A stretch of 64,000 nucleotides of DNA from Stentor coeruleus (lineage: Eukaryota > Ciliophora > Heterotrichea > Heterotrichida > Stentoridae), in assembly GCA_001970955.1 (NCBI GenBank), contig MPUH01000306.1, positions 1-64,000 of the forward strand, given 5' to 3'. The notes beneath the pieces are model-generated. The model made no database searches. It was given only the letters and a program-made list of their open reading frames with translations, and had not been told where the DNA came from. Positions 1 to 11,200 of this stretch are shown here, piece by piece. Both the position numbers and the translations under genes were made by a program. Numbering within the stretch: position 1 is the stretch's first letter; every line of letters starts with the position of its first letter.

Positions 1-81
1 TGTGATGAAGTTCCTCAGTCTGCAGTATACTTTGCTTCACCTGTGTACTATCCTGTACCCCCAGGACAACCTTTAAATTAG
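1..81 (+). CDS. 3' end of a gene truncated by the window edge
   Basis: The first frame is open from base 1 to a TAG at 79-81 and gives 26 residues rich in Pro, Tyr and Val (ending PVPPGQPLN). The strong G/T-rich tract that follows is what this genome shows to the right of genes, which supports a real gene end here. The Pro/Tyr-rich tail recalls cytoplasmic tails of membrane proteins (compare the gene at 3578), but no family can be named from so little. Confidence 0.5.
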   Translation, partial: CDEVPQSAVYFASPVYYPVPPGQPLN

Positions 82-858
82 TTAGTTTTATAAGATTAGA
101 ATAGTTTTTAATTATAATTTGTAAGATTTAGTTATGTGAATATAGGAAAAGAACCTTGCTGATGGATAGGAGGATTTTGGGAATTATTTCTCGTTTGAAA
201 AAATTATAGTTTTATGGGAGTAAGTTAGAAAATAGATAAGATAATTTAAAAGCTGAGGTAAAAAGATCTGGTGTGATTTAGAACTAAAAAATAAAGATTT
301 TTTGAATGGTTAGGTTTGTAGGAGAATTTGATAATTTATATTTAAAGGAGCTTGTAAATAAATTTATATTAAATGAATAATATTGTGGTATTGAACTTTA
401 ATCTTATTAAGTATAATGACTACGTAATTGGATTAGCTAATACATATGGCAATATATTACTCAAACATTCTAATTTAGTTAATTTCAAAATTATTTCATA
501 TTTTTTGGTTATCATATAGATATAAAATTACTATATTTAAATATTTTTTCCTCAATTCTTTTATCTTTGTAGTTTAAACTTATAACTTCAATATAATTTA
601 TCAGAACTATTCAACCCTATTAATACATCAAAATAATAAATCACACAAGTTTAAAAAACATCCTAAAACAACAACCCAACTTAAATTTCAGTATTTCCCT
701 TAATAGCTTTCCTATTATAATTTTTCATGATCCACTATAATTTCATCAATTCCTAAATAAATCTAAAAACTTTCTTCATCTTCTCATATTAATAAACTTA
801 AACTCTTATACAATAATCATTGCAAATATAAGAAAAGTACTTAATTACTAAGTAATTA
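82..858. other. Convergent spacer with skew switch
   Basis: No gene seen. The left part (about 90-400) is G/T-rich on the + strand. The right part (about 540-850) is C/A-rich and almost free of G. The switch lies at about 450-530. It separates the 3' ends of the partial gene and of centrin. Confidence 0.6.
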
Positions 859-1389
859 TTAAGGGAAGGCTTTTTTGGTCATGATGTTATAAAAGTCTTC
901 TGTACTTACTTGCCCATCACCATCAGAGTCAGCTCTTTCAATCATTTCCATGAGTTCTTCATCAGTCATGGTTTCCCCAAGTTCTTTAGCAACTCTGCGT
1001 AAGTTTTTAATGGTAATATAGCCAGTTTTATCATCATCAAAGAGTCTAAATACCTTGTTGATATCTTCTTTAGTGTCTTTATCACTCATTCTAGCTGTCA
1101 TCATGTCTAAGAATTCATCGAAATCAATAGCTCCTGACCCATCTTTGTCAAGATCACTAATCATTTGATAAATTGTCTGGTTTTTGGCTTCAAAACCTAA
1201 ACTCTGCATGGCTGATTTAAGTTCAGCTGGGTCAATAGTCCCAGATCCATCAGAGTCAAATAAGTCAAAGGCTTCTTTTATTTCTTCAATTTCATCCTCA
1301 GTGAGTCCAGGCCTTTCGTATTGCTTGGGATTGAACACTTTTGGTTGACTTACTGGAGCTGGTTTTGCGGGTGCACCTCGTCCTGCCAT
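859..1389 (-). CDS. Centrin (EF-hand protein of basal bodies and contractile fibres)
   Basis: A 176-residue protein of the calmodulin superfamily with the centrin layout: a short variable N-terminus ([12 protein letters not shown]), then four EF-hands. Loops 1 and 2 ([12 protein letters not shown] and [12 protein letters not shown]) and loop 4 ([12 protein letters not shown]) look able to bind calcium. Loop 3 ([12 protein letters not shown]) ends in Asn instead of the usual Glu and is probably weak. The inter-hand motifs [18 protein letters not shown] and [10 protein letters not shown] are characteristic of centrins. Family members build basal bodies and, in heterotrichs, the calcium-driven contractile myonemes. 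The ATG is followed at once by the conserved region and the stop is TAA. Single exon. Heterotrichs have many centrin paralogs, so the exact one cannot be named. Confidence 0.95.
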   Translation of the reverse strand: MAGRGAPAKPAPVSQPKVFNPKQYERPGLTEDEIEEIKEAFDLFDSDGSGTIDPAELKSAMQSLGFEAKNQTIYQMISDLDKDGSGAIDFDEFLDMMTARMSDKDTKEDINKVFRLFDDDKTGYITIKNLRRVAKELGETMTDEELMEMIERADSDGDGQVSTEDFYNIMTKKAFP

Positions 1390-1762
1390 TTATTTGCGGA
1401 TTAAAATTAATGGGAAATTTAAATTTTTTTGTATCTAGATTTAATGATTTTAACACTGTAATTCCAATATTTAAGTAGAACAAGACTGAGATAGCTTAGA
1501 TACAAAATAATCCAAATAAACTGCTCGGTGTTTAAAAAATTTAAGTCTCTTCAAGTTTGTAATATTCTTTCTTAAATTTTTAAAGATTTTATTCAATGGT
1601 CTCTGTATGCATATCCTTAAAAAACATTTGATGTTTAATTATTTTCAGTAGATAAAATATTAATATGATATCCTTGAAAATACAATAACTAAGCATTTAC
1701 ATTAAAATCATATAATAAACTATTATAATAAAGTAACTTTTTATACAAATCTCAATATATTA
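1390..1762. promoter_or_regulatory. Divergent intergenic region (centrin / FKAxPMP gene)
   Basis: A spacer of 373 bases between two genes transcribed outwards, so it should hold both promoters. It is AT-rich with poly-T and TA runs. The left third is G-containing and C-poor and the right end C/A-richer, a weak form of the general pattern. No specific element recognised. Confidence 0.4.
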
Positions 1763-2368
1763 ATGAATTTAAATTTCAATAAGCGAAGCTTCGAACCAAA
1801 TTTTACAACTCCATTCAACCCAATTAAAAAAGCTAGAGTAGAAGACGGGAAAGAAAAACCTTGTTTTAAACCTTTTTATGGGCTGATTGATTTTGGGAAT
1901 TGTAACGATGAATTCTCTGCACCTACAGAATGTCCTCGTCCTAAATACAAGGCTCATCATAAGTGTAAACATCATGGAGATTGTGATGCGAAAAATACGG
2001 TACAGTTCAAAGCGAAGCCTATGCCGAATTTTTCAAAACCATATGTCCCGAAACATTTTAAAAATAACACAACACAGTTCCAGCAATTTAATCTCTCTTG
2101 CTATGCTAGAGAAGCTGCGAAATCAAACTCAGTCTCACGTTGTGATACACCAGATAGTATGTTCTCATCCTTTTGGAGTCAACAGAGTACTGACAGTTTG
2201 AAGCAGTTAACTTTCAAAGCTCGCCCTATGCCTGATTTTTCAAATCCAACTTTCAACATACTTGGTAAAAATTTGGAAAAATTAAACAGACCAAATAGCA
2301 TAAATGAAAAAAAAGTATCTAACCAAGACTCTATGGAAACAGATTTTATGAAAATTCTATGGACTTAG
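1763..2368 (+). CDS. Protein with two FKAxPMPxF motifs (TPX2-like motif), function unknown
   Basis: A basic 201-residue protein of low complexity. The sequence FKAKPMPNFSKP occurs near residue 74 and FKARPMPDFSNP near residue 151. A phenylalanine, a basic residue and spaced prolines of this kind are typical of TPX2-family and related microtubule-associated proteins, so a cytoskeletal role is a reasonable inference and no more. A His/Cys-rich stretch (KYKAHHKCKHHGDCD, about residues 62-76) lies just before the first motif and could bind metal, though it is not a recognised finger. The ATG is preceded by a TA-rich leader and the stop is TAG. Divergent from centrin. Confidence 0.7.
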   Translation: MNLNFNKRSFEPNFTTPFNPIKKARVEDGKEKPCFKPFYGLIDFGNCNDEFSAPTECPRPKYKAHHKCKHHGDCDAKNTVQFKAKPMPNFSKPYVPKHFKNNTTQFQQFNLSCYAREAAKSNSVSRCDTPDSMFSSFWSQQSTDSLKQLTFKARPMPDFSNPTFNILGKNLEKLNRPNSINEKKVSNQDSMETDFMKILWT

Positions 2369-3577
2369 ACCTGTAAATAGGTATACAGTTAATACTTAAA
2401 CTAAATTATAATAGTAAAATCATAATAATAAATTCATATTCATAAAGTAAAGATATCAATCGGGCAAATCGACAAAATTTGAAGCTTAAATCTAATCTGA
2501 TATTAATAATTTAATCTAAGTTTTTACTTTCAGTTGCATTCTTTTGTTTAGATAAAATATTTAATAAATACAAGTAAATTGAAAATATATCCTAGACCCT
2601 TCAAAATTTTATTTTGATCACTTTTTTTAAAGTTTTAGCAAATAATCTTCAATAAAAACTAGCTTTCTTTCAGATACTATCTCCACTCCTTAGTAAATCC
2701 ATACTTTATCAACCTTTTAATCTTTATTATACTTAACTTTTCAAACTTATTCTCATCAATTTTCATTTCAATACCCTTCCGTCACTAATTTTATTCTCAT
2801 CTTCTAATAATCTACTTCAATATACACTCCTAATTTTTCAAGTAATTAACAATGATATTAAGATGAAATATATATATTAATTACCTTGATTAGAGTGATT
2901 TTACAAACCTAAAATCTTTAAGTAGTATTTTAGTGTTTAAAAGTTTTCTATCTAAACTTATTATTGTTATTGAAGATAAAATACTACTATACAGGTTTAG
3001 TTCAAATCAGAAATTTAATAAATATAGGAAAATATATACAAGTGTCTGATACAAGATAAGATTTTTATGTTTTAAGGGTAGTTTGTGATTATTTCTATCA
3101 GAAAAAAGCTAATGAAGTAACTAACCCTGTTGCTGGATTTGTGAATTGGTTTTTATTATAAAAATAAAATCTTAGGGGATTTTTTACTTGGAATTAAATT
3201 TTTCAATGTTTTTTGGGGTTCCAAGTAGGTGCTTTAGTGATTATGAAAGAGGATTTTTTATTACTGTAAAGAAGTTAATTATTTCTTTCTAGGAATTTTT
3301 AAATTATTTATAGAAATGACTTATAGCTTTATTTCTTGTTTATGCTTTTCGATAGCAAAAACATAAAACCATAAATAATACATAATATAATTTCCAATAC
3401 TTATTAACATATTAATACCTTCACTTTAAATACCATACATAAAACCACTAATATTATTTTTATTATAAAATCATCTAATTCTTAAAAAATCCAAGGAAAA
3501 ACTCTATCCAAAACCTCTAATTACTCATCCCAAACCTTCGATTAAAGTTTAGCCTAGAATTTAGTTGAGAGATAAAA
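2369..3577. other. Long spacer with two skew cycles, no gene found
   Basis: No open frame of note. Composition runs mixed/G (2369-2580), strongly C-rich and G-poor (about 2600-2860), G/T-rich (about 2880-3330), then C/A-rich (about 3380-3570). Ordinary spacers here show one G-to-C switch. The extra C-to-G transition near 2860-2900 is what flanks a gene elsewhere, so an unseen or lost unit may sit there. See findings. Confidence 0.5.
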
Positions 3578-4189
3578 ATGGAATCTAGGAATTCTGATTA
3601 TGTAAAAGTGTCTCCACTTTTATTTTGGAGACCTCCTTACATTTATAAAGTTCCTGAAGCTCAGCCTGGCCATTGCCACGTCCCTTTGATTCAAAATTAT
3701 TTCTCTGCTACCTATCATCCAAATCTTATGTCCTATCAAATACTAGCAGAAAGAATAAACCAAACAGCTTTTATGAGTGTAATTAACTCAGGGAATTACG
3801 TTATTAAAACACCTTACTTCAAATTCTTATTTATAAGGTGGTTTTTAATTATAGCAGCCTTAATAGTATTCATTAACTTTATTACAAGTTGTGCTGATGG
3901 TGATGCTTCAGGAATTGCCATTAACCTTATTTTTCTTATTCTTTGTCCATTCGGAATGCGTGCAGGAGGTGCTCAATATCTTCAGAGGCTTCAAAAATAC
4001 CAAAAAGTTATGGACAAAGCTATGAGATCTCAGTCAAGTACAATACTTTCTGGTAGTGGTATAGTTGTTGAATCTGGGGAAAAATGTCTTTACCTTCACT
4101 TCCATGAACAAGCTTATTCACCACCAGTTCAAGTCAACTACCTGGCAAATCCAGGGTATTCTCAACCAGATACCCAAATCAATCTCTAA
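3578..4189 (+). CDS. Small membrane protein with two transmembrane helices, unknown family
   Basis: A 203-residue protein. Residues 1-80 are soluble with many aromatic residues and prolines. Two hydrophobic segments follow (about residues 85-103, FLFIRWFLIIAALIVFIN, and about 115-130, INLIFLILCPFGM), joined by a short acidic loop (CADGDASG). After them comes a basic stretch (RLQKYQKVMDKAMR) and a Pro/Tyr/Gln-rich tail. The basic residues after the second helix suggest both termini face the cytoplasm. I do not recognise the family. ATG start, TAA stop, single exon, with a typical C-rich upstream tract. Confidence 0.75.
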   Translation: MESRNSDYVKVSPLLFWRPPYIYKVPEAQPGHCHVPLIQNYFSATYHPNLMSYQILAERINQTAFMSVINSGNYVIKTPYFKFLFIRWFLIIAALIVFINFITSCADGDASGIAINLIFLILCPFGMRAGGAQYLQRLQKYQKVMDKAMRSQSSTILSGSGIVVESGEKCLYLHFHEQAYSPPVQVNYLANPGYSQPDTQINL

Positions 4190-4518
4190 AAAATCTAATT
4201 CATTCTTTAAACTAATTTTCTATAGTAAATTGATCTTTTAAAATATATTTTAAACAACTATTTATTATATACTCGAAGTTTATAATATGATTAATAGGCT
4301 GAATTTTATTAGTGACGTATTTTCAGTATATGAAAAATGCTTGTTGGAGTTAAAAGGTAAAAAATAAAAAATCTTCCTAAAATTTAAACTGCATATAAAA
4401 ATGAGTATATTTCACCAATTTTTGTTATCAAAAATTCTTTATTTCAATATTCTAATACCTCAACCTATGTGTTAAAATTTCATTAAAGTAAACTAATAAA
4501 TATTTAATAAGATAAAAT
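4190..4518. other. Spacer between two + strand genes
   Basis: No gene seen. AT-rich, with G-containing sequence in the middle (about 4260-4370) and G-poor sequence before the next ATG (about 4380-4510). Confidence 0.4.
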
Positions 4519-5712
4519 ATGCAAAGCCAAAGCAAGAAAACAATAATCGAGTCTAGAAAAGAATCTCGTCCCCCTTCTTCAACTCCTATAATCAGAAGGA
4601 AAAAGCAGTTTGGTGCTGGTGAATCAGAAATAAAAATTCAAGAACTTCTTGAAACTCTTGAGGAAGAAAAGCAAAAAAATCTTTCAATCTACCATTCATC
4701 AATGGCCATGCAAGAAAAATATATAAAACGCGAAAAAGAGTTTAAAAGAACAATAGCAGAGTATGAAAAACATTTGATTCCTAATAGAGATATATCCCCT
4801 CAGGATAACATTGGCAAATTTAGTGATAAAATTAAAAAATCTCATAAAAAAATATTGGAAAAAATTGACTTTGTGCAAAAGCAAACAGTGAATTTCTTGC
4901 ATGAACAAGAAAAATATATTGTGAAAGAACTGAATTTTGAGCTTAATTTGTATCAGAGGAAAGTTATTGATGCACAAAAAAATGATTCAAAAGAAGTGGT
5001 ATCTTGCAACAAAAAAACCCTACACCAAGAAATAATTAAAAATCGTGCTAAAATCGAAGTCATAGAGTCAAAAAACAACTACCTGCACAAAACAAACAAA
5101 GAGTTAAAAATAGAATATAAATCCCATGAAAATGATGTAAGCATCCTCAATATAAACCTGGAAAGGCTTAAAAAAATAAACCAAAAGCTCAAATTCGAGC
5201 TTGATTCCCTAAAAGAAAAACAATTATTAACCAAAACCTTAGACTCAAATGATATAATAAGCAAAGGTTCTCTTACTGAAAGGACAATGAAAACAAGACA
5301 AGAACCAGGTTTAATTCAAAGCTTAAAACGCATGATAGAAATTGAGAAAAAAAATCTTCGAGCTGCAAAAAATGCTTATTCTCGTGAGCTTTCTGAACGT
5401 TGTGAACTAGAGGGCATAATCAGATCTGTTTTAGATTCTTTTACAGTATCCCCAAGAAGTCGTCCAGGTGCTAAAGAATCTTCATATTCAGGGAATTTAC
5501 GAGATAAACATGAAATTATTCAACTTTTATATACAAAAACTTTTCCTACGAAAAAAAGAGAACGAAGCATTCTTCCTCAAGATTTAGACTCAGAAATACT
5601 TATAGAGCATTTGGATAAAAATATAGAAAATATTGAAAAACTTTACTCACATCATGAAGAACTTATGCAAATGAACACAGAAAGGGTTCATATGGATTAT
5701 GATAATTTTTAA
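4519..5712 (+). CDS. Coiled-coil protein, function unknown
   Basis: A 397-residue Lys/Glu-rich protein. The first 35 residues are basic and low-complexity (SRPPSSTPIIRRKKQFG). A long region, about residues 36-290, shows heptad-like spacing of Leu/Ile among charged residues (for example IQELLETLEEEKQK and LNINLERLKKINQKLKFELDSL). The C-terminus (about 300-397) is less regular and ends acidic. Such proteins are abundant in the ciliate cortex, basal bodies and cilia, so a structural cytoskeletal role is likely. No named family recognised. ATG start, TAA stop. Confidence 0.75.
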   Translation: MQSQSKKTIIESRKESRPPSSTPIIRRKKQFGAGESEIKIQELLETLEEEKQKNLSIYHSSMAMQEKYIKREKEFKRTIAEYEKHLIPNRDISPQDNIGKFSDKIKKSHKKILEKIDFVQKQTVNFLHEQEKYIVKELNFELNLYQRKVIDAQKNDSKEVVSCNKKTLHQEIIKNRAKIEVIESKNNYLHKTNKELKIEYKSHENDVSILNINLERLKKINQKLKFELDSLKEKQLLTKTLDSNDIISKGSLTERTMKTRQEPGLIQSLKRMIEIEKKNLRAAKNAYSRELSERCELEGIIRSVLDSFTVSPRSRPGAKESSYSGNLRDKHEIIQLLYTKTFPTKKRERSILPQDLDSEILIEHLDKNIENIEKLYSHHEELMQMNTERVHMDYDNF

Positions 5713-6216
5713 TGGATAATTTATTCACACTTTTTAAGCATAGGTATAAAGGTTTGCATTTGATTTTTTTTTTTTATAGAAAAATGGGTTGGTTGATGTG
5801 GATTCGGTGTATTTAAAATATGATTTTATGCTGAAGGAATTGTGGAAGAGAATAGTTTTATGTTTTAGTAATGCGATGATAGTGAAATAAGGTGCTTGAG
5901 TTTTGATAATTTGTATAGAAAGGAAATAATTCGAATTTGTAAACAAAATCCTAAAATTATAATTTTAAGAAAATTTAGAAAATGTTTACACTAAAGGTCA
6001 TAATCTACAAAAATAAAAAGATTAACCTTTATATTTAAAAAAAATTCTAATCTTTATATAAAAATCACCCTCTGAAAATAGGAAATTGTCTTTGAAGGAT
6101 CAAATTCAGAATGGAATATCGGTAAAAGTAATTTTAGTAAAAATAAATATCACAGAGGCCATCAAGTTAAAAGCGTTTGGATGATTGGTGCCACTGGCTA
6201 GATATTAGAAATTAGG

Positions 6217-6357
6217 TATTTTTGCATATCTCTAGATAAAATCATGCTTTATAATAAATTTCTCAAAAATTTAACAAACAAATCAGATATTTTTGCCATA
6301 ACCTAGATAAAATTATGCTTTTTGCATAAGTTTCCAAAAAATAATAATAAACAGAAT
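6217..6357. repeat. Imperfect tandem repeat, two units of about 70 bp
   Basis: Two adjacent units share the core TTTTTGC, CTAGATAAAAT and ATGCTTT in the same order and spacing (about 6217-6286 and 6287-6357). They differ by several substitutions and small gaps, so the duplication is not recent. Confidence 0.7.
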
Positions 6358-7337
6358 CATTGTTTAACGTAATAATTCGGCTTAAGCTGTTTATAAAAAC
6401 AAAATATTTCTAGGATCTTAAAAGGCATCTGTTTTTCTTCTTTCCTGCGTGAAATATTAAACCTTTTATAAAAATTTTGTTATAAAGCACAAATAACACT
6501 TTTAATACATTTAAAATCTTTCAAAAATCATCACAAACATTTAGCAAGCAGCCTGATTCATTTTATTCAGGAACTTTGAACTTAATCTAGTATTCTTTAT
6601 TAGCAATTTTAAATGAGACCTTAAAAATGAGAGACTAGAAGGTATTCCTTTGTAAAATTATAATTACCTATCTATCAAATTTCAATTATATGCTTAAATA
6701 CTTTCTTTCATTGTGTAATCTTCCAATATTTTTGTTCCTAATTAGTTTAAAAAGACTTTCTGAGCTATTATTCTATTAAATCTTATTCTTGAATATTTTA
6801 TATTAATTATCTCTGCATATAATTAACAATTAGATAGCTTTTAACTCTATCATCATACAACTAAAGTACTATTCAATACTTTTGCAAAAATCTTTATTCT
6901 GATTTATTTAACTTATGCATATGAGTAATAAACTTCTGAAAGGCTTTGAATATGACGATTTCTTTAGACGTATATGATTTTATTGAAAGACTATTTCAAC
7001 CCAAGACCCCTTGCACTTATCTGAATGAATTGTCTATATTTTCTTACTAAAATAACTCCCTGGCTTAAACTTAATTTTAGCTTTTGTGAAATGATGAGGC
7101 TGATTAGTTTTTACGTGAAGAAAATAAGAAGAAATCCGTGATTAAAAGCTTAGTTTACATCAGCAAAAGCGCAAAAATAATTTTTCTTAAAGACACGCGA
7201 AAACATCTAATTCTTCTTATAGTTATTTCATTATAATAAAATTAATATTAAAATAACTATTCTTATTTCCTGAAAGAAATCTAAACAGACAATGAATTTC
7301 TTGATTCAATCATATATTTATATATTTTCCTAAGTAT

Positions 7338-7598
7338 ATGCAAAGTATTTACAACTTCCTTACACTTTTAATTATTCAAATTTTTACTATACTATTGCAA
7401 GTAAAAGATATACAATTTCCTCAAAGCTTATATACAGATATCACTAAAAATAATGGCTCGAAAAAAAATTTTTTTAATTATGATTTTTATCTGTCAGGCC
7501 TTGATTATTTATTCCAAGAATTTCAAGGGCTTTTTATGTATTATGCATCACTTATCAATCTTCTTCCTAATATTTTAATAACTATAAGGAATCTTTAG
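7338..7598 (+). CDS. Doubtful small ORF with N-terminal hydrophobic segment
   Basis: An ATG-initiated frame of 86 codons ending in TAG. Residues 6-20 are hydrophobic (NFLTLLIIQIFTILL) and could act as a signal peptide or anchor. The rest is rich in Phe, Tyr, Asn and Leu. Phe/Leu/Ile/Asn richness is also what random AT-rich DNA gives, and there is no recognisable domain, so it may be a chance frame. Confidence 0.25.
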   Translation: MQSIYNFLTLLIIQIFTILLQVKDIQFPQSLYTDITKNNGSKKNFFNYDFYLSGLDYLFQEFQGLFMYYASLINLLPNILITIRNL

Positions 7599-8209
7599 AA
7601 TTTCATAAGTAATTATACAAATTACACAAGTTTGCAAATGCAATGATGAATTTGTTATATATTTTTGATTACTTTGATTAGTTTGATTGATAGTTTAAAG
7701 CCTATAGCTTTCAACAGACAAACTTTATAACTAGTATATATTTTCAATAGGAATTATTAAGAGACTAAAACTTATAATTTACGTTTCTTTGAATGTATTA
7801 TATAGAAGCACTTTTCTAGGATGCATGATCATAACCCTAAAAACTACGAATTATTGGAAAAATTGTAATAAATAATTTTTGTTAGAATTTATATGAAGGC
7901 CTAAGAGGATTCTGCTTTTTTTTCGACTTGCTGGGATTTGAAGCATGCAAAATTTCTCCTTTATGCATTAGTATTTCCAAATTCGATGAGCTTTGGAATT
8001 ATGCTGGTGAAATTAAGTTAAACTCACGTTTAAAAAAAAAATTTCGGAAAAAAGAGCAGAATGAAGGGAAATTCCTGCTGATGACTACTGCATAGTTATT
8101 TTCTTCACCAAGTACCTTAGACTATAGAAAAAAAATTCTGTTGTAAAATTATTTATATTTTAAAATCCTTTGCCCATATTTAATCGGTGGTCCTAATTTT
8201 ATAATAAAT

Positions 8210-11200
8210 ATGGTTAGAAATACAGGAATAACCTCCGGTCCCAGGATCTGAGTTTTTCTACTTTGCTTTATTGCTTTGGCCCAAGCTTCAGAAAGCGTGC
8301 TAATCTCGCCTATTACTACTAGTATCCCACTAGTTACAAGCATGCCTCCTTTTGATTCATATCCATCAGAATTGCAAGTGACTTTGGTTCTCATGCCAGA
8401 GCTAGCTTCAAGCCTATCACTTCTCTCTCAAGCCTTTGAAGCTCAAAGGGTAATAGAACATGATCAAACTTTAACAACTGACTGTTCATCTTTAACTTCC
8501 AGTCTTCCAGAAAATGAACATTTTCTATATGCCACCCTTGGCCAAAATAAAAATTCTGCCATTTCTTTTTACAAGTGCACTGATACTGAAAGCTCCCTTT
8601 TTGGTGTACTTGTAATTGACAATGATAAACTTAAAGATAGATATCCTATTGATACTCTAGCTTATGAAAATTTAAAAAAAATAAAGTCTTGGACAAGTAG
8701 TTTAGTTCAAAACTTATGTGAAAGTGGGAACTTTATCCCTAAACTTAGTAAGTGCTTCAACCATAATATGTATCAAAGATCAATGTTAAGTGATTACAAT
8801 AGTTTGAAAGATGCTGGATATCCTGTCTTATTTGCTATAATTGAGGCTGCATCAAATTCGGTGATGGATAAAGAAGCGTTTGATCAAATGCAACCAGATT
8901 TTTTGAGTGAAATTGATTGCAGTTCTATAATATCTTCTTCACAAATCGTCCAGGCGGCAGCTCTTCTATTGCAAGGTGCTAAAGCAATTACAACTGTTGA
9001 AGTCAGCTATGCCGATAGCATAAAAACTAAACTTGCCTGTCTCAATATCGCTGCTGACCTTAATGTCATTACTACCACAGATATGTGCCTTATTAATTAT
9101 GCAATATATGCATATCTAGAAGTCTATATAGAGAAGAAAGGGATAGCAAGTACAGAATATAAAAGCGCTAATAAAGATGCACTCACAGCCCTTAATACGA
9201 TTTGGACAGCTTATGTTATAGCAAATCCAACTTCATATGGACCAAGCACCATTACTTATACGGTTACAACCTCAGATTGTGCTCCAGTGGGCGTTCCAGA
9301 TAGAAAAATAGCCACTAGTATACAAGTAAATTATGGTGACAGCTCATCATTCCCAGGAACTAGTTGCGCTTATCAAGTGAGCACTGATATAATTGCCATG
9401 ATTGAGCAAGTTGGGACACATTTTGGACCAGATTCTGATAGTTACTATTGGAAAATGTATAAAATAGGTACCTATGATTCTGATAAGTCTAAAAATATCT
9501 ATAGCGCCACAGCTGCGGTTGTAAGTCCTTCATCATGTACTTTTGGTAAAACTTATAATATAATCATTTACAGTGATAGTCATAACGGTTGGGCATTATT
9601 CTCAGCTGACGATACAACTACTCCTACTTTATCTGCAATAACAGGAAGTCCAAGTAAGGTAGCTGTATCAATTACTGTTATGGGACAATACATGATAAAG
9701 CCCACTTGTAATAAACAATACTTGAATTTATTCGATTTAACATGCAAATGCGATCATACATGTAGTGAATGCGACTCTTTAACAGCGTGCCTGAGTTGTG
9801 CTACAACTTATATTGATCCAGATACAAATACAGCCGGATTATGTGCATGTGCTTCTGGTAAATATGATGATGGAAGCTCTTGTGTAAATTGCCCAGATCA
9901 CTGTAGTACCTGCAGCTCAGGAACAGTATGTCTAACATGCACAACTGTTGATTTTGTTATTGAACCTGCTATAGGAACAAATAGTCTTTGTAATCAAGGA
10001 TATCAGTACCTATCTAAAGCATGCATGGAAAGCCTTGCTTTTGATTCTAATTTAGGATACTTACTTTTGAAATCAAGTTGTCAATTCTCATATAGTACAT
10101 CCGCATCATCTACTAGTACTGAAGGTGAAAGTTGTGCTGTTTATTTCGATAGTATAGATTCTCTTGGTGCAGGTCCTAAATGTACTTTAAGAAATCCTTT
10201 TATAATGCAAGTAACATTAGGCACAGATGCAACTATTAAGGCAGGCACAGCCATGAAAATGAGTTCAACTTATAGAATGAAATCAGGTGACTATCATATG
10301 ATAGAAACTGTTACTTTAACTGTACCAACTAATTGCCAATGATATTGTGGCTGTTATATCAGGCTATGGTACTGTCAACCAGGTATGTTTAGGATCAGCC
10401 ACCACAATTTACAGCTCAATACAATCACTTGGCCTATACAGATCCACTTTTGTTTTTACTTGGGCAACTAACTCAGCAGAATTTTCATTATCTACCAGCG
10501 GAGAAATAGCAGAGGCTACACTTACTTCCGCAGATAAAAAATTTATGAATCATCATTTTAATACAAATTTTGAATAAAAACTAATAATTTCATGCATATA
10601 ACAAAGCCATTCAAAAGTAATTTAAAGATAGAAAATTATAGTCATATTCTCCGCAGTTTTATCATCTACTGTTTTGACTTTGTCTGCAACTAGTAGTGCA
10701 CAAACAACTGCAAAAGCTGCCACTAAAACTATCACTAATGATAATGCTGCCTTTATGTTTTCACTTAGCACAGGTGGAAATTCGAAATATACAAGATCAA
10801 TCAGCTTCAAAATTTATCCAGTAAATATTAACAAATGTGGTATAACCGGTACAACAACCTATCTCTGGAAATTGAATCCATCAAATTTAAAAATAACGTC
10901 TCTTAGTGCTCAAACTTTAAATATTCCCAAAGATACTTTAGATGTCAATGTTTATGAAATATCATTGGATATAACTATAGGAACTAAAAAGATAACAGAA
11001 AAAACTTCAATTGAAATTATACAATCTGATGTTATAGTTATTTTCGATAGAGGACATCATGTAACGAACCCAGCTGCAAGTGATTTTACAGTTTCTGATA
11101 CTAAATCATATGACCCTGATAACACAGCTGCTACGCTTAGTTATTTATGGTCTTCATGGCCTGCGAGTGTAGTAAGTTCAGTGAACACTACAGTTGCATC

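Larger units (their letters stand above)
5713..8209. other. Long gene-poor stretch
   Basis: 2.5 kb without a convincing gene. A G/T-rich tract follows the upstream gene (5730-5940). The middle holds an imperfect tandem repeat (6217-6357) and a short frame interrupted only by TGA codons (6921-7055). A small open frame lies at 7338-7598. Skew is mixed beyond 6100, unlike normal spacers, which fits decayed gene remains next to the pseudogene that begins at 8210. Confidence 0.5.

Noticed and set aside
7086-7110. ATGATGA followed by CTGA, resembling box C/D snoRNA motifs
   Set aside because: The two boxes are only two bases apart with no terminal stem, so a snoRNA is impossible here.
8249-8251. 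In-frame TGA after the signal-peptide start of the REJ gene, suggesting TGA = Trp
   Set aside because: A 15-nt GT...AG segment (8238-8252) containing this TGA can be removed in frame, and about 20 Trp codons in the intact receptor gene are all TGG. A reassigned code is not supported.
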